From: Arachis hypogaea
Lineage: Eukaryota; Streptophyta; Magnoliopsida; Fabales; Fabaceae
Reading direction: 5' to 3'
DNA length: 64,000 nucleotides
Assembly: GCF_003086295.3 (NCBI RefSeq)
Contig: NC_092042.1
Span: forward strand, 46,250,137-46,314,136
The position numbers and the translations under genes are program-made. How positions within the stretch are numbered: position 1 is the stretch's first letter; every line of letters starts with the position of its first letter. Of the stretch, positions 23,282 through 35,398 are shown piece by piece. The notes under the pieces are model-generated. The model had not been told where the DNA came from. It saw only the letters and a program-made list of their open reading frames with translations, and did no database searches.

Positions 23282-23503
23282 AAGCTTCAGTCCAGGAATT
23301 AGACATGGCTTATTAGCCAGCTAAGCTTTTGTAAAAGCTCCGGTCCAAAACACTAGACATGGCCAATGGCCAGCCAAGCTTTAAGTGACAAATCAAGCAT
23401 ACAGCAGCAGATGGATTAGTAACAGCTAGCTTGCTCTTGTGATGATGGGTTGAAGCCTCAGTCCAAAAGAATTTAGACATGGCTTTTACAGCCAGCCAGG
23501 CTT
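23282..23503 (-). ncRNA. Three-copy hairpin module in the leader of element B, copy 1
   Basis: The units are 23282-23328, 23335-23381 and 23453-23503. In RNA sense each has an outer helix AAGCTT/AAGCTT (AAGCCT/AGGCTT in the third) and an inner helix TGGCT/AGCCA or TGGCC/GGCCA, followed by CATGTCTA and TGGAC. Both helices change bases but keep pairing between units. Element A's leader lacks the triplet. A structured RNA role is inferred only. Confidence 0.5.
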
Positions 23504-23675
23504 CAACATGCTTTATGAAACTCTAGAATTCATTCTTAAAAATTTAGAATAATTTTCGAAAATAGATGAGAAATTTTTGAAAAATATTTTTGAAAACTTT
23601 TTGAAAAGAAAATAAAAAAGAAAATTACCTAATCTGAGCAACAAGATGAACCGTTAGTTGTCCATACTCGAACGG

Positions 23676-23693
23676 TCCCCGGCAACGGCACCA
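23676..23693 (-). other. Primer binding site (tRNA-Asp type) at the hybrid LTR
   Basis: On the minus strand TGGTGCCGTTGCCGGGGA lies 6 bases from the LTR end. It resembles the 3' end complement of plant tRNA-Asp used by Athila elements, with one change (GCG to GTG). Confidence 0.75.
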
Positions 23694-23699
23694 AAAACT

Positions 23700-25357
23700 T
23701 GGTGCACGAAATTGTGATCATCAACAATGGCTCCAAAGACTTGGTGCTCTTAAACATGAATCACACTTTGTCACAACTCCGCACAACTAACCAGCAAGTG
23801 TATTGGGTCGTCCAAGTAATACCTTACGTGAGTAAGGGTCGATCCCACGGAGATTGTTGGTATGAAGCAAGCTATGGTCATCTTGTAAATCTTAGTCAGG
23901 CGGATTTAAATGGTTATAGAGTTTTCGAAAATTTAAAGATAAATAAAGCATAAAATAAAGATAGAGATACTTATATAAATCAATGGTGGGAATTTCAGAT
24001 AAGCGTATGGAGATGCTTGTTCCTTCTAAATCTCTGCTTTCCTACTGCTTTCATCCAATCCTTCTTACTCCTTTCCATGGCAAGCTATATGTTGGGGGAT
24101 CACCGTTGTCAATGGCTACCGTCCATCCTCTCAGTGAAAATGTTCCAAATGCTCTGTCACGGCACGGCTAATCATCTGTCGGTTCTCGATCATGTTGGAA
24201 TAGAATCCCTTAATTCTTTGGCGTTTGTCATCACGCCCAACAATCGCGAGTTTGAAGCTCGTCACAGTCATTCAATCCCTGAATGCTACTCGGAATACCA
24301 CAGACAAGGTTTAGACTTTCCGGATTCTCATGAATGCCGCCATCAATTCTAGCTTATACCACGAAGATTCTGATTAAGGAATCCAAGAGATATGCGCCCG
24401 ATCTGAGGTAGAATGGAAGTGGTTGTCAGTCACGCGTTCATAGGTGAGAATGATGATGAGTGTCACGGATCATCACATTCATCATGTTGAAGTGCAACGA
24501 ATATCTTAGAGTAAGAATAAGCATGAATTGAATGGAAAATAGTAGTAATTGCATTAACACTCGAGGTGCAGCAGAGCTCCACACCCTTAATCTATGATGT
24601 GTAGAAACTCCACCGTTGAAAATACATAAGTGATCAAGGTTCAGGCATGGCTGAATGGCCAGCCCCCAAAGTCTAAGAACTAAATGTCCAAAGATGGATG
24701 CTAAGATAAAAGACGAAAACCAAGATGTCTAATACAATAGTAAAATGTCCTATTTATACTAGACTAGCTACTAGGGTTTACAAAAATAAGTAATTAATGC
24801 AGAAATGCACTTCCGGGGCCCACTTGGTGTATGCTTGAGCTGAGCTTGAGCTTTACACGTGCAGAGGCTTCTCTTGGAGTTAAACGCCAAGTTGTAACGT
24901 GCCTTTGGCATTTAACTCTGGTTTATGACGTGTTTATGGCGTTTGACTCCAGAATGCAGCATGGAACTGAAGTTAAACGCCAGTTTGCGTTATTTAAGCT
25001 CGAATAAAGTATGGACAATTATATATTTCTGGAAATCTCTGGATGTCTACTTTCCAACGACGTTGAGAGCGCGCCATTTGGAGTTATGTAGCTCCAGAAA
25101 ATCTATTTCGAGTGCAAGGAGGTCAGAATCCAACAGCATCAGCAGTCCTTTGTCAGCCTTCTATCAGAGTTTTGCTCAAGTCCCTCAATTTCAATCAGAA
25201 AATACCTGAAATCACAGAATAACACACAAACTCATAGTAAAGTCCAGAAATGTGAATTTTTCTTGAAAACTAATGAAAACATCCCTAAAAGTAGCTAGAT
25301 CCTACTAAAAACTACCTAAAAACAATGCCAAAAAGCGTATAAATTATCCGCTCATCA
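23700..25357 (-). repeat. Hybrid B/A LTR at the centre of the tandem duplication
   Basis: Left of 24430 it matches B's 5' LTR (33602 onward). Right of 24497 it matches A's 3' LTR (13794-15455) almost base for base. The last B-type marker is G at 24429 and the first A-type marker is C at 24498. The 68 bp between are identical in both parents. Confidence 0.92.
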
Positions 25358-26467
25358 CAACACCAAACTTAAATTGTTGCTTGTCCCCAAGCAACTGAAA
25401 ATCAAATAGGATAAAAAGAAGAGAATATACTATAAATCCCAAAATATCAATGAATATTGGTTTTAATTATATGAGCGGGACTTGTAGCTTTTTGCTTTTG
25501 AATAGTTTTGGCATCTCACTTTTTCCTTTGAAGTTTAGAATGATTGGCATCTATAGGAACTCAGAGTTCAGATAGTGTTATTAATTCTCCTAATTAAGTA
25601 TGTTTATTCTTGAACACAGCTACTTTTATGAGTCTTGGCCGTGGCCCTAAGCACTTTATTTTCCAGTATCACCACCGGATACATAAATGCCACAGACACA
25701 TAACTGGGTGAACCTTTTCAGATTGTGACTCAGTTTTGCTAAAGTCCCCAGTTAGAGGTGTCCAGAGCTCTTAAGCACACTCTTTTTGCTTTGGATCATG
25801 ACTTTAACCACTCAGTCTCAAGCTTTTCACTTGGACCTGCATGCCACAAGCACATGGTTAGGGACAGCTTGATTTAGCTGCTTAGGCCTGAATTTATTTC
25901 CTTGGGCCCTCCTATCCATTGATGCTCAAAGCCTTGGATCCTTTTTTACCCTTGCCTTTGGGTTTTAAGGGCTCTTGGCTTTTTCTGCTTACTTTTTCTT
26001 TTTCTTATATATATATATATATATATTTATATTCGCCACTTTTTTTTCGCAAGCTTTTGTTATTCACTGCTTTTTCTTGCTTCAAGAATCAATTTTATGA
26101 TTTTTCAGATTATCAATAACATTTCTCTTGTTCATCATTCTTTCAAGAGCCAACAATTTTAACATTCATAAACAACAACATAAAAAATATGCAATATTCA
26201 AGCATTCATTCAGAAAACAAAAAGTAATGTCACCACATCAATATAATTAAACTAATTTCAAGGATGAATTTGAAACTCATGTACTTCTTGTTCTTTTGTA
26301 TTAGAAACATTTTTCATTTAAGAAAGGTGAAGGATTCATGGAATTATTCATAGCCTTAAGACATAGTTACTAGACACTAATGATCATGAAGTAAAGACAC
26401 AAACATAGATAAACATGAAGCTTAAAAACCGAAAAACAGAGAAATAAGAACAAGGAATGAGTCCACC
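25358..26467 (-). other. PPT, hairpin and 3' noncoding region of element A, copy 2
   Basis: Duplicate of 15456-16563. PPT hairpin at 25376-25395. The AT microsatellite is 2 bp longer than in copy 1. Confidence 0.75.
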
Positions 26468-27625
26468 TTAGTGATGGTGGTGCCTTCTCCTTGAAGGACC
26501 AATGATGTCCTTGAGCTCTTCTATGTCTCTTCCTTGCCTTTTTTGCTCCTCCCTCATTGCTCTTTGATCTTCTCTAATCTCATGGAGAATGATGGAGTGC
26601 TCTTGGTGTTCCACCTTTAGTTAGTCCATGTTATAACTCAAGTCTTCTAGAGAAGTGTTGAGTTGTTCCCAATAGTTGTTGGGAGGAAAGTGCATCCCTT
26701 GAGGCATCTCAAGAATTTCTTGATGATGAGCTTCCTCATGTGTCTCTTGAGATCCATGAATGGGATCTCTTATTTGCTCCATCCTCTTCTTAGTGATGGG
26801 CTTATCCTCTTCAATGAGAATGTCTCCTTCTATGATAACTCCAGCTGAGTAACATAGATGGCAAATAAGATGAGGAAAAGCTAGCCTTGCCATGGTGGAG
26901 GACTTTTCGGCTATTTTGTAGAATTCAAGAGAAATGACTTCATGAACTTCTACTTCCTCTCCAATCATGATGCTATGGATCATGATGGCTTGATCCACAG
27001 TAACTTCAGATCGGTTGCTAGTGGGGATGATGGAGCGTTGAATGAACTCCAACCATTCTCTAGCCACAGGCTTTAGGTCCAGTCTTCTTAATTGAACCGG
27101 CTTGCCTTTTGAGTCTCTTTTCTATTGAGTTCCTTCCACACATATGTCCATAAGAACTTGGTCCAATATTTGATCAAAGTTGACCCTTCTAGTGTAGGGG
27201 CATACATCTTCTTGAATCATAGGCAAGTTGAATGCCAACCTCACATTTTCCGGACTGAAATCTAAGTATTTCCCCCAAACCATTGTAAGATAATTCTCTG
27301 GATTCGGGTTCATACTTTGATCATGGTTCCTAGTGATCCATGCATTGGCATAGAACTCTTGAATCATTAGGATTCCGACTTGTTGAATAGGGTTGGTCAG
27401 AACCTTCCAACCTCTTCTTTGGATCTCATGTCATATCTCCGGATACTCATTTTTCTTGAGCTTGAAAGGGACCTCGGGGATCACCTTCTTTTTGGCCACA
27501 ACTTCATAGAAGTGGTCTTGATGGGCTTTTGAGATGAATCTCTCCATCTCCCATGACTCGGAGGTGGAAGCTTTTATCTTTCCTTTCCCTTTTCTAGAGG
27601 TTTCTCCGGCCTTAGGTGCCATCAA
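26468..27625 (-). pseudogene. env-like ORF of element A, copy 2 (three nonsense codons)
   Basis: Duplicate of 16564-17721 with the same three stops, now at 27431-27433 (TGA), 27122-27124 (TAG) and 26621-26623 (TAA). Shared stops show that the ORF was already dead when the segment was duplicated. The predicted protein pieces are identical to copy 1. The upstream TATA candidate is at 27813-27821 and the leader at 27626-28138. Confidence 0.7.
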
Positions 27626-28138
27626 TGGTTATGGAAAAACAAAAAAGCTATGCTTTTACCACACCAAACTTAGAATATTGCTCACCCTCGAGCAAAGGAA
27701 GAAAGAATAGAAGAAGAAGAAGAAAATATAGAGGAGAGGGAGAGAGATGAATATTCGACCAAGGGGAAGAAGAGAGGGTTGTGTTGTGTGAAAAGGAAGA
27801 AGGATGGAGGGGTTTATATAGTGAAGGGAGAGGGAGTTGGTTCGGCCATTTAGGGTGGGTTTGGGTGGGAAAGAGATTTTGAATTATGAAGGTAGGTGGG
27901 GTTTATGGGGAAGAGTGGATGGATGTGAATGGTGAAGAGGTGATGGGGAAGAGAGATTGAGGTGATTGGTGAATGGTTTTGGGGAAGAGTGTTTATTGGA
28001 TTGTGTGAAAAGGAGGGAGAGGGTGAGTTGAGGTAGGTAGGGATACTGTGGGGTCCTGTGGGGTCCACAGATCCTGAGGTGTCAAGGATTTACATCCCTG
28101 CACCAATGAGGCGTGTAAAACGCCCTCTGCATGCAATC

Positions 28139-28384
28139 CTAGCGTTTAACGCCAGATTGATGCTTGTTTCTGGCGTTAAATGCCAGTTCTATGCTTGTTT
28201 TGGGCGTTCAACGCCAGTCTGCAGCATGTTTCTGCCATTGAATGCCAGCTTTCCTCAGGGTGCAATCCTGGCGTTTAATTGCCAGATTGCTGCATGTTTC
28301 TAGCGTTCAATGCCAGATCCATGCTCTTTTCTGGCGTTGAATGCCAGCCAGATGCTCCTTACTGGCGTTTAAACGCCAGTAAGC
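28139..28384. repeat. TGGCGTTNAACGCCAG palindrome array, copy 2
   Basis: Duplicate of 18235-18480, with the same eight units and the same terminal perfect palindrome. Confidence 0.9.
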
Positions 28385-28456
28385 CCTTCCTCCAGGGTGT
28401 GCTATTTCTTCTGCTGATTTTGATTCTATTTTTAATTTTAGTATTTATTTTGTGAC

Positions 28457-30096
28457 TGGTGCACGAAATTGTGATCATCAACAATGGCTCCAAAGACTTG
28501 GTGCTCTTAAACATGAATCACACTTTGTCACAACTCCGCACAACTAACCAGCAAGTGTACTGGGTCGTCCACGTAATACCTTACGTGAGTAATGGTAGAT
28601 CCCACGGAGATTGTTGGTATGAAGCAAGCTATGGTCATCTTGTAAATCTCAGTCAAGCGGATTTAAATGGCTATGGAGTTTTCAAAAATATAAAGATAAA
28701 TAAAGCATAAAATAAAGATAGAGATACTTATGTAAATCAATGGTGGGAATTTCAGATAAGCGTATGGAGATGCTTGTTCCTTCTGAATCTCTGCTTTCCT
28801 ACTACTTTCATCCAATCCTTCTTACTCCTTTCCATGGCAAGCTGTATGTTGGGGATCACCGTTGACGATGGCTACCGTCCGTCTTCTCAGTGAAAATGTT
28901 CCAAATGCTCTGTCACGGCACGGCTAATCATCTGTCGGTTCTCGATCATGTTGGAATAGAATCCCTTAATTCTTTTGCGTTTGTCATCACGCCCAACAAT
29001 TGCGAGTTTGAAGCTCGTCACAGTCATTCAATCCTTGAATCCTACTCGGAATACCACAGACAAGGTTTAGACTTTCCGGATTCTCACAAATGCCGCCATC
29101 AATTCTAGCTTATACCACGAAGATTCTGATTAAGGAATCCAAGAGATATGCCCCCGGTCTGAGGTAGAACGGAAGTGGTTGTCAGTCACGCGTTCATAGG
29201 TGAGAATGATGATGAGTGTCATGGATCATCACATTCATCATGTTGAAGTGCAATGAATATCTTAGAATAAGAACAAGCGGAATTGAATAGAAAATAGTAG
29301 TAATTGCAGTGAAACTTGATGTACAGCAGAGCTCCACACCCTTAATCTATGGTGTGTAGAAACTCCACCGTTGAAAATACATAAGTGAAGAAGGTCCAGG
29401 CATGGCCGCGAGGCCAGCCTCCAAAACGTGATCACAGGATCAAAAGTACAATCGCGGATCCAGAATGTCTAATATGATAGTAAAAAGTCCTATTTATACT
29501 AGACTAGCTACTAGGGTTTACAGAAGTAAGTAATTGATGCATAAATCCACTTCCGGAGCCCACTTGGTGTATGTTTGGGATGAGCTTGATCTTTACACGA
29601 GCTGAGGCTTATCTTGGAGTTGAACGCCAAGTTGTAACGTGTTTTGGGCGTTCAACTCTGGTTCGTGACGTGTTTCTGGCGTTTGACTCCAGAATGCAGC
29701 ATGGAACTGGCATTGAGCGCCAGTTTACATCATCAAATCTCGAACAAAGTATGGATTATTAATATTGCTGAAAAGCTCTGGATGTCTACTTTCCAACGCC
29801 GTTGAGAGCGCGCCATTTGAAGTTCTGTAGCTCCAGAAAATCCATTTTGAGTGCAGGAAGGTCAGATTCCAACAACATCAGCAGTCCTTTGTCAGCCTCC
29901 TATCAGAGTTTTGCTCAGGTCCCTCAATTTCAGCCAGAAAATGCCTAAAATCATAGAAAAACACACAAACTCATAGTAAAGTCCAGAAATGTGAATTTAG
30001 CATAAAAACTAATAAAAACATCCCTAAAAGTAACTAGATCATACTAAAAACTACCTAAAAACAATGCCAAAAAGCATATAAATTATCCGCCCATCA
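28457..30096 (-). repeat. 3' LTR of element B, copy 2
   Basis: It is 1640 bp, one G shorter than copy 1 in the run near 28853, and otherwise almost identical. The duplicated GTGAC lies just left of it. Confidence 0.9.
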
Positions 30097-31196
30097 CAAC
30101 ACCAAACTTAAATTGTTGCTTGTCCCCAAGCAACTGAAAATCAAATAGGATAAAAAGAAGAGAACATACTATAAATTTCAGAATATCAATGAATATTAGT
30201 TCTAATTAGATGAGCGGGACTTGTAACTTTTTGCTTCTGAACAGTTTTGGCATCTCACTTTTTCCTTTGAAGTTTAGAGGATTGGCTTCTATAGGAACTC
30301 AGAGTTTTAGATAGTGTTATTGATTCTCTTAGTTAAGTATGTTGATTCTTGAACACAGCTACTTTTAAGAGTCTTGGCCGTGGCCCTAAGCACTTTGTTT
30401 TCCAGTATTACCACCGGATACATAAATGCCACAGACACATGATTGGGTGAACCTTTTCAAATTGTGACTCAGCTTTGATAGAGTCCCCAGTTAGAGGTGT
30501 CCAGAGCTCTTAAGCACACTCTTTTTGCTTTGGATCACGACTTTAACCAGTCAGTCTCAAGCTTTTCACTTGGACCTTCATGCCACAAGAACATGGTTAG
30601 GGACAGCTTAATTTGGCTGCTTAGGCCTGGATTTTATTTCCTTGGGCCCTCTTATCCATTGATGCTCAAAGCCTTGGATCCTTTTTACCCTTGCCTTTTG
30701 GTTTTAAGGGCTATTGGCTTTTTCTGCTTGCTTTTTCTTTTTCTTTCTAATTTTTTTTGCCACTTTTTTTCGCAAGCCTTTGCTTTTTCAATGCTTTTTC
30801 TTGCTTCAAGAATCAATTTTATGATATTTCAGATCATTAATAACATTTCTCTTGTTCATCATTCTTTCAAGAGCCAACAATTTTAACATTCATAAACAAC
30901 AAGATCAAAAATATGCACTGTTCAAGCATTCATTCAGAAAGCAAAAAGTATTGTCACCACATCAATATAATTAAACTAAATTCAAAGATAAATTGAAAAT
31001 TCATGTACTTCTTGTTCTTTTGAATTAAAAACATTTTTCATTTAAGAGAGATGAAGGATTTATGGAATTATTCATAGCCTTAAGACATAGTTACTAAATA
31101 CTAATGATCATGTAATAAAGACACAAACATAGATAAACATATAACATAAAAAAATGAATAGCAGAAAAAAATTTAAGAACAAGGAATGAGTCCACC

Positions 31197-31705
31197 TTAG
31201 TGAGGGTAGCACCTTCTTGAAGGACCATTGATGTCCTTGAGCTCTTCTATGTCTCTTCCTTGTCTTTGTTGCTCCTCCCTAGTGATTTTGGTGCTCCTAA
31301 TAATTATGTGGAGGAAAATGTATCCCCTAAGGTATCTCAAGGATTTCTTGATGAGGGAATTCCTCATGTTCTCTTGATGTGCAGTCAAATGCTCTTCTAC
31401 TGAGCTATAGACCCTTGAGATGAATCTCTCCATCTCCCATGACTTGGAGATGGAAGCTTTTTGTCTTCCCTTTTCTCTTTTTTTTTTTCTTTTGAGGTTT
31501 CTCTGGCCTTAGGTGTAGTATAATCACCAAGCATCCTCGTTGCATTGTTATTATTTTCGGCTGCCATCTCCTCTTCTTTTTCAAAAATTTTTGTAAAGTT
31601 TTCTCTGAATTGTTGAATTTTAGTTTCTCTTGACTTCCTCTTCAGAGTCCTTTCAGGTTCAGGATCTGCTTCAATAAGAATGTTCTTGTCCTTGCTCCTG
31701 CTCAT
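31197..31705 (-). pseudogene. Gag/env-like fusion ORF of element B, copy 2 (frameshifted)
   Basis: Same ORF as 21294-21803 but with one T fewer in the T run near 31480. This shifts the frame after about residue 75 and leaves ORFs 31705-31397 and 31433-31197. The frameshift separates the copies, so it arose after the duplication, or copy 1 gained a base. Confidence 0.8.
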
Positions 31706-33183
31706 ATGAAAAAAAAGGGAACAGAAAATAATAATAGGGATCCTCTTTGTCCAGATATAGAGGTTCCTTTATGTGAGTAGAAAAGAAGAAGAATAGGAAG
31801 GAGAAGAGGAAAATTCGAACTCAAAGAGAAGGGGGATCGAATTTTAGGATGAAGAGAAGTGTTAGTAAATAAATAAAATAAATAGAAAGAGGTGAGCGGG
31901 ATAGAAATTCGAAAAATAAATTGTGAAAAAGGGGTAGTAATTTTCAAAAATTAAAATGAAATAAAATTAAAATTAAAATTTTTAAATAATTAGTTAATTA
32001 GAAGAATTTTGAAAAAGAGGAAGGTAATTTTTGAAAATTAGAGAGAGAACATTAGTTAGGTGGTTTTGAAAAAGATAAAAGACAAAACAAACAAATAAAT
32101 CAATTAGTTAGTTGAAAAAGATTTGAAAATTAGTTTTGAAAAGATAAAAAGTTAGAAAAGATTTTTGAAATTAAAGTTTGAAAAAGATATGATATGAAAA
32201 GATATAATTAAAAAGATATGATTTTAAAAAGATATGATTTTGAAAAGATAAGATTGAAAAGATATTTTTGAAAAGATATGATTTTAAAAGATATGGTTTT
32301 AAAAAGATATGATTGAAATTAGTTTTAAAAAAGATTTGAATTTTAACATCACAATTAATGACTTGACTCACAAGAAATCACAAGATATGATTCTAGAACT
32401 TAAAGTTTGAATCTTTCTTAACAAGAAAGTAACAAACTTGAAATTTTTGAATCAAAACATTAATTGTTGATGATATTTTCGAAAATATGATGTAAAGATA
32501 AGAAAAAGATTTTGAAAATATTTTGAAAAAGATTTTTGAAATTTTCGAATATGATAAAAAATGAAAAAGATATGATTTTTGAAAAAGATTTTAAAAAGAT
32601 AAGATTTAAAAAGATAAGATATTTTTTTTTGAATTTTTTATGATGAGAGAGAAAAACACTAAAAATACTCAATGCTTGAAAATTTTGAATCAAAACATAT
32701 GATGCATGCAAGAACACTATGAATGTCAAGATGAACACCAAGAACACTTTGAAGATCATGATGAACATCAAGAACATATTTTTGAAAAATTTTCAATGTA
32801 AAGAAAACATGCAAGACATCAAACTTAGAAATCTTTCATGTTTAGACACTATGAATGCAAAAATGCACATGAAAAACACCATACAACACAAAACAAGAAA
32901 ATATGAAGATCAAACAAGAAAGTTCATCAAGAACAACTTGAAGATCATGATGAATGCAATGCATGAATGCAATTTTCGAAAAATGCATGATGAATATGCA
33001 ATTGACACCAAACTTAAAACTTGACACAAGACTCTAACAAGAAATACAAAATATTTTTTATTTTTATGATTTTCTAATTTTTTGTATTTTATTTTTATAT
33101 TTTTTCGAAAACATATAGGAAAAATGAAATAAGAAATTCTAAATTTTTAATGAGAATTCCAGTGTTCATCAAATGTCAGTCTA

Positions 33184-33405
33184 AAGCTTCAGTCCAGGAA
33201 TTAGACATGGCTTATTAGCCAGCTAAGCTTTTGTAAAAGCTCCGGTCCAAAACACTAGACATGGCCAATGGCCAGCCAAGCTTTAAGTGACAAATCAAGC
33301 ATACAGCAGCAGATGGATTAGTAACAGCTAGCTTGCTCTTGTGATGATGGGTTGAAGCCTCAGTCCAAAAGAATTTAGACATGGCTTTTACAGCCACCCA
33401 GGCTT
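33184..33405 (-). ncRNA. Three-copy hairpin module, copy 2
   Basis: Units 33184-33230, 33237-33283 and 33355-33405. They match copy 1 except for one G to C change next to the inner helix of the third unit (GCCAGCC to GCCACCC). Confidence 0.5.
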
Positions 33406-33577
33406 CAACATGCTTTATGAAACTCTAGAATTCATTCTTAAAAATTTAGAATAATTTTCGAAAATAGATGAGAAATTTTTGAAAAATATTTTTGAAAACT
33501 TTTTGAAAAGAAAATAAAAAAGAAAATTACCTAATCTGAGCAACAAGATGAACCGTTAGTTGTCCATACTCGAACGG

Positions 33578-33595
33578 TCCCCGGCAACGGCACCA
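33578..33595 (-). other. Primer binding site (tRNA-Asp type) of element B
   Basis: Same sequence as 23676-23693. It adjoins the true 5' LTR of B. Confidence 0.75.
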
Positions 33596-33601
33596 AAAAC
33601 T

Positions 33602-35242
33602 TGGTGCACGAAATTGTGATCATCAACAATGGCTCCAAAGACTTGGTGCTCTTAAACATGAATCACACTTTGTCACAACTCCGCACAACTAACCAGCAAG
33701 TGTATTGGGTCGTCCAAGTAATACCTTACGTGAGTAAGGGTCGATCCCACGGAGATTGTTGGTATGAAGCAAGCTATGGTCATCTTGTAAATCTTAGTCA
33801 GGCGGATTTAAATGGTTATAGAGTTTTCGAAAATTTAAAGATAAATAAAGCATAAAATAAAGATAGAGATACTTATATAAATCAATGGTGGGAATTTCAG
33901 ATAAGCGTATGGAGATGCTTGTTCCTTCTAAATCTCTGCTTTCCTACTGCTTTCATCCAATCCTTCTTACTCCTTTCCATGGCAAGCTATATGTTGGGGG
34001 ATCACCGTTGTCAATGGCTACCGTCCATCCTCTCAGTGAAAATGTTCCAAATGCTCTGTCACGGCACGGCTAATCATCTGTCGGTTCTCGATCATGTTGG
34101 AATAGAATCCCTTAATTCTTTGGCGTTTGTCATCACGCCCAACAATCGCGAGTTTGAAGCTCGTCACAGTCATTCAATCCCTGAATGCTACTCGGAATAC
34201 CACAGACAAGGTTTAGACTTTCCGGATTCTCATGAATGCCGCCATCAATTCTAGCTTATACCACGAAGATTCTGATTAAGGAATCCAAGAGATATGCGCC
34301 CGATCTGAGGTAGAATGGAAGTGGTTGTCAGTCACGCGTTCATAGGTGAGAATGATGATGAGTGTCACGGATCATCACATTCATCATGTTGAAGTGCAAT
34401 GAATATCTTAGAATAAGAACAAGTGGAATTGAATAGAAAATAGTAGTAATTGCATTGAAACTTGAGGTATAGCAGAGCTCCACACCCTTAATCTATGGTG
34501 TGTAGAAACTCCACCGTTAAAAATACATAAGTGATGAAGGTCCAGGCATGGCCGCGAGGCCAGCCCCCAAAATGTGATCACAGGATCAAAAATACAATCC
34601 CGGATCCAGAATGTCTAATATGATAGTAAAAAGTCCTATTTATACTAGACTAGCTACTAGGATTTACAGAAGTAAGTAATTGATGCATAAATCCACTTCC
34701 GGAGCCCACTTGGTGTATGTTTGGGCTGAGCATGATCTTTACACGAGCTGAGGCTTATCTTGGAGTTGAACGCCAAGTTGTAACGTGTTTGGGCGTTCAA
34801 CTCTGGTTCGTGACGTGTTTCTGGCGTTTGACTCCAGAATGCAGCATCAAACTGGCGTTGAGTACCAGTTTACATCGTCAAATCTCGAATAAAGTATAGA
34901 CTATTATATATTGCTGGAAAGCTCTGGATGTCTACTTTCCAAATATATTAAGAGCGTGCCACTTGGGGTTCTGTAACTCCAGAAAATCTATTTCGAGTGC
35001 AGGGAGGTCAGATTCCAACAGCATCAGCAGTCCTTTGTCAGCCTCCTATCAGAGTTTTGCTCAGGTCCCTCAATTTCAGCCAGAAAATGCCTGAAATCAC
35101 AGAAAAACACACAAACTCATAGTAAAGTCCAGAAATGTGAATTTAGCATAAAAACTAATAAAAACATCCCTAAAAGTAACTAGATCATACTAAAAACTAC
35201 CTAAAAACAATGCCAAAAAGCGTATAAATTATCCGCTCATCA
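33602..35242 (-). repeat. 5' LTR of element B
   Basis: It is 1641 bp and B-type along its whole length. It is followed directly by the TSD copy GTGAC (35243-35247), which matches 18548-18552. Confidence 0.9.
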
Positions 35243-35317
35243 GTGACTCCACATGATCATGAACCTAATAAAATATAAAGGAACAATAAATATAAAAATA
35301 GAATTAGATAAATAAAA

Positions 35318-35335
35318 ATTGGGTTGCCTCCCAAT
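35318..35335 (-). other. Post-pol-type hairpin of element A
   Basis: In sense orientation ATTGGG-AGGCAA-CCCAAT, with GAAGCACTT just before it. It corresponds to the hairpin after pol in element I (5427-5444). Here it follows protease directly, which marks where RT and integrase are missing. Confidence 0.55.
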
Positions 35336-35398
35336 AAGTGCTTCTTTAATATCACTAGCTTGACAGTGGGCTCTCACGGAGCCTCACAGGTGATCAGG

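Larger units (their letters stand above)
21804..23675 (-). other. 5' leader of element B, copy 1
   Basis: It is AT-rich and has no credible gene. It contains a degenerate AAAGATATGATTTT array and three hairpin modules, listed separately. Weak ORFs here (for example 22558-22875) come from low-complexity sequence. Copy 2 is at 31706-33577. Confidence 0.6.
14596..34399. repeat. 9,902 bp tandem duplication, two copies
   Basis: Copy 1 is about 14596-24497 and copy 2 about 24498-34399. By eye the copies differ at only about eight single bases, an AT microsatellite (16101 versus 25997), a G run (18949) and a T run (about 21575). Each copy holds part of A's 3' LTR, A's env-like segment, B's 3' LTR, B's internal region and part of B's 5' LTR. 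The join lies inside the hybrid LTR. Confidence 0.95.
18553..35242 (-). mobile_element. Element B: small non-autonomous element, expanded by the tandem duplication
   Basis: Before duplication B was 3' LTR, about 3.5 kb internal region and 5' LTR, roughly 6.8 kb in all, inserted into element A with TSD GTGAC. Its LTRs are the same family as A's (same ends, PPT and primer site). Inside is only a leader and one gag/env fusion ORF; protease, RT and integrase are all missing. It would need another element's enzymes. It now spans 16.7 kb because unequal exchange duplicated most of it together with a piece of A. Confidence 0.85.

Noticed and set aside
23676..23693. tRNA gene fragment
   Set aside because: Only the 18-base primer-site complement is present, next to an LTR; no cloverleaf.
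14596..34399. Tandem duplication as an assembly artefact
   Set aside because: The copies differ at several bases and three length runs, and the junction LTR is a clean hybrid. An artefact would give identical copies. Long reads remain the proper test.
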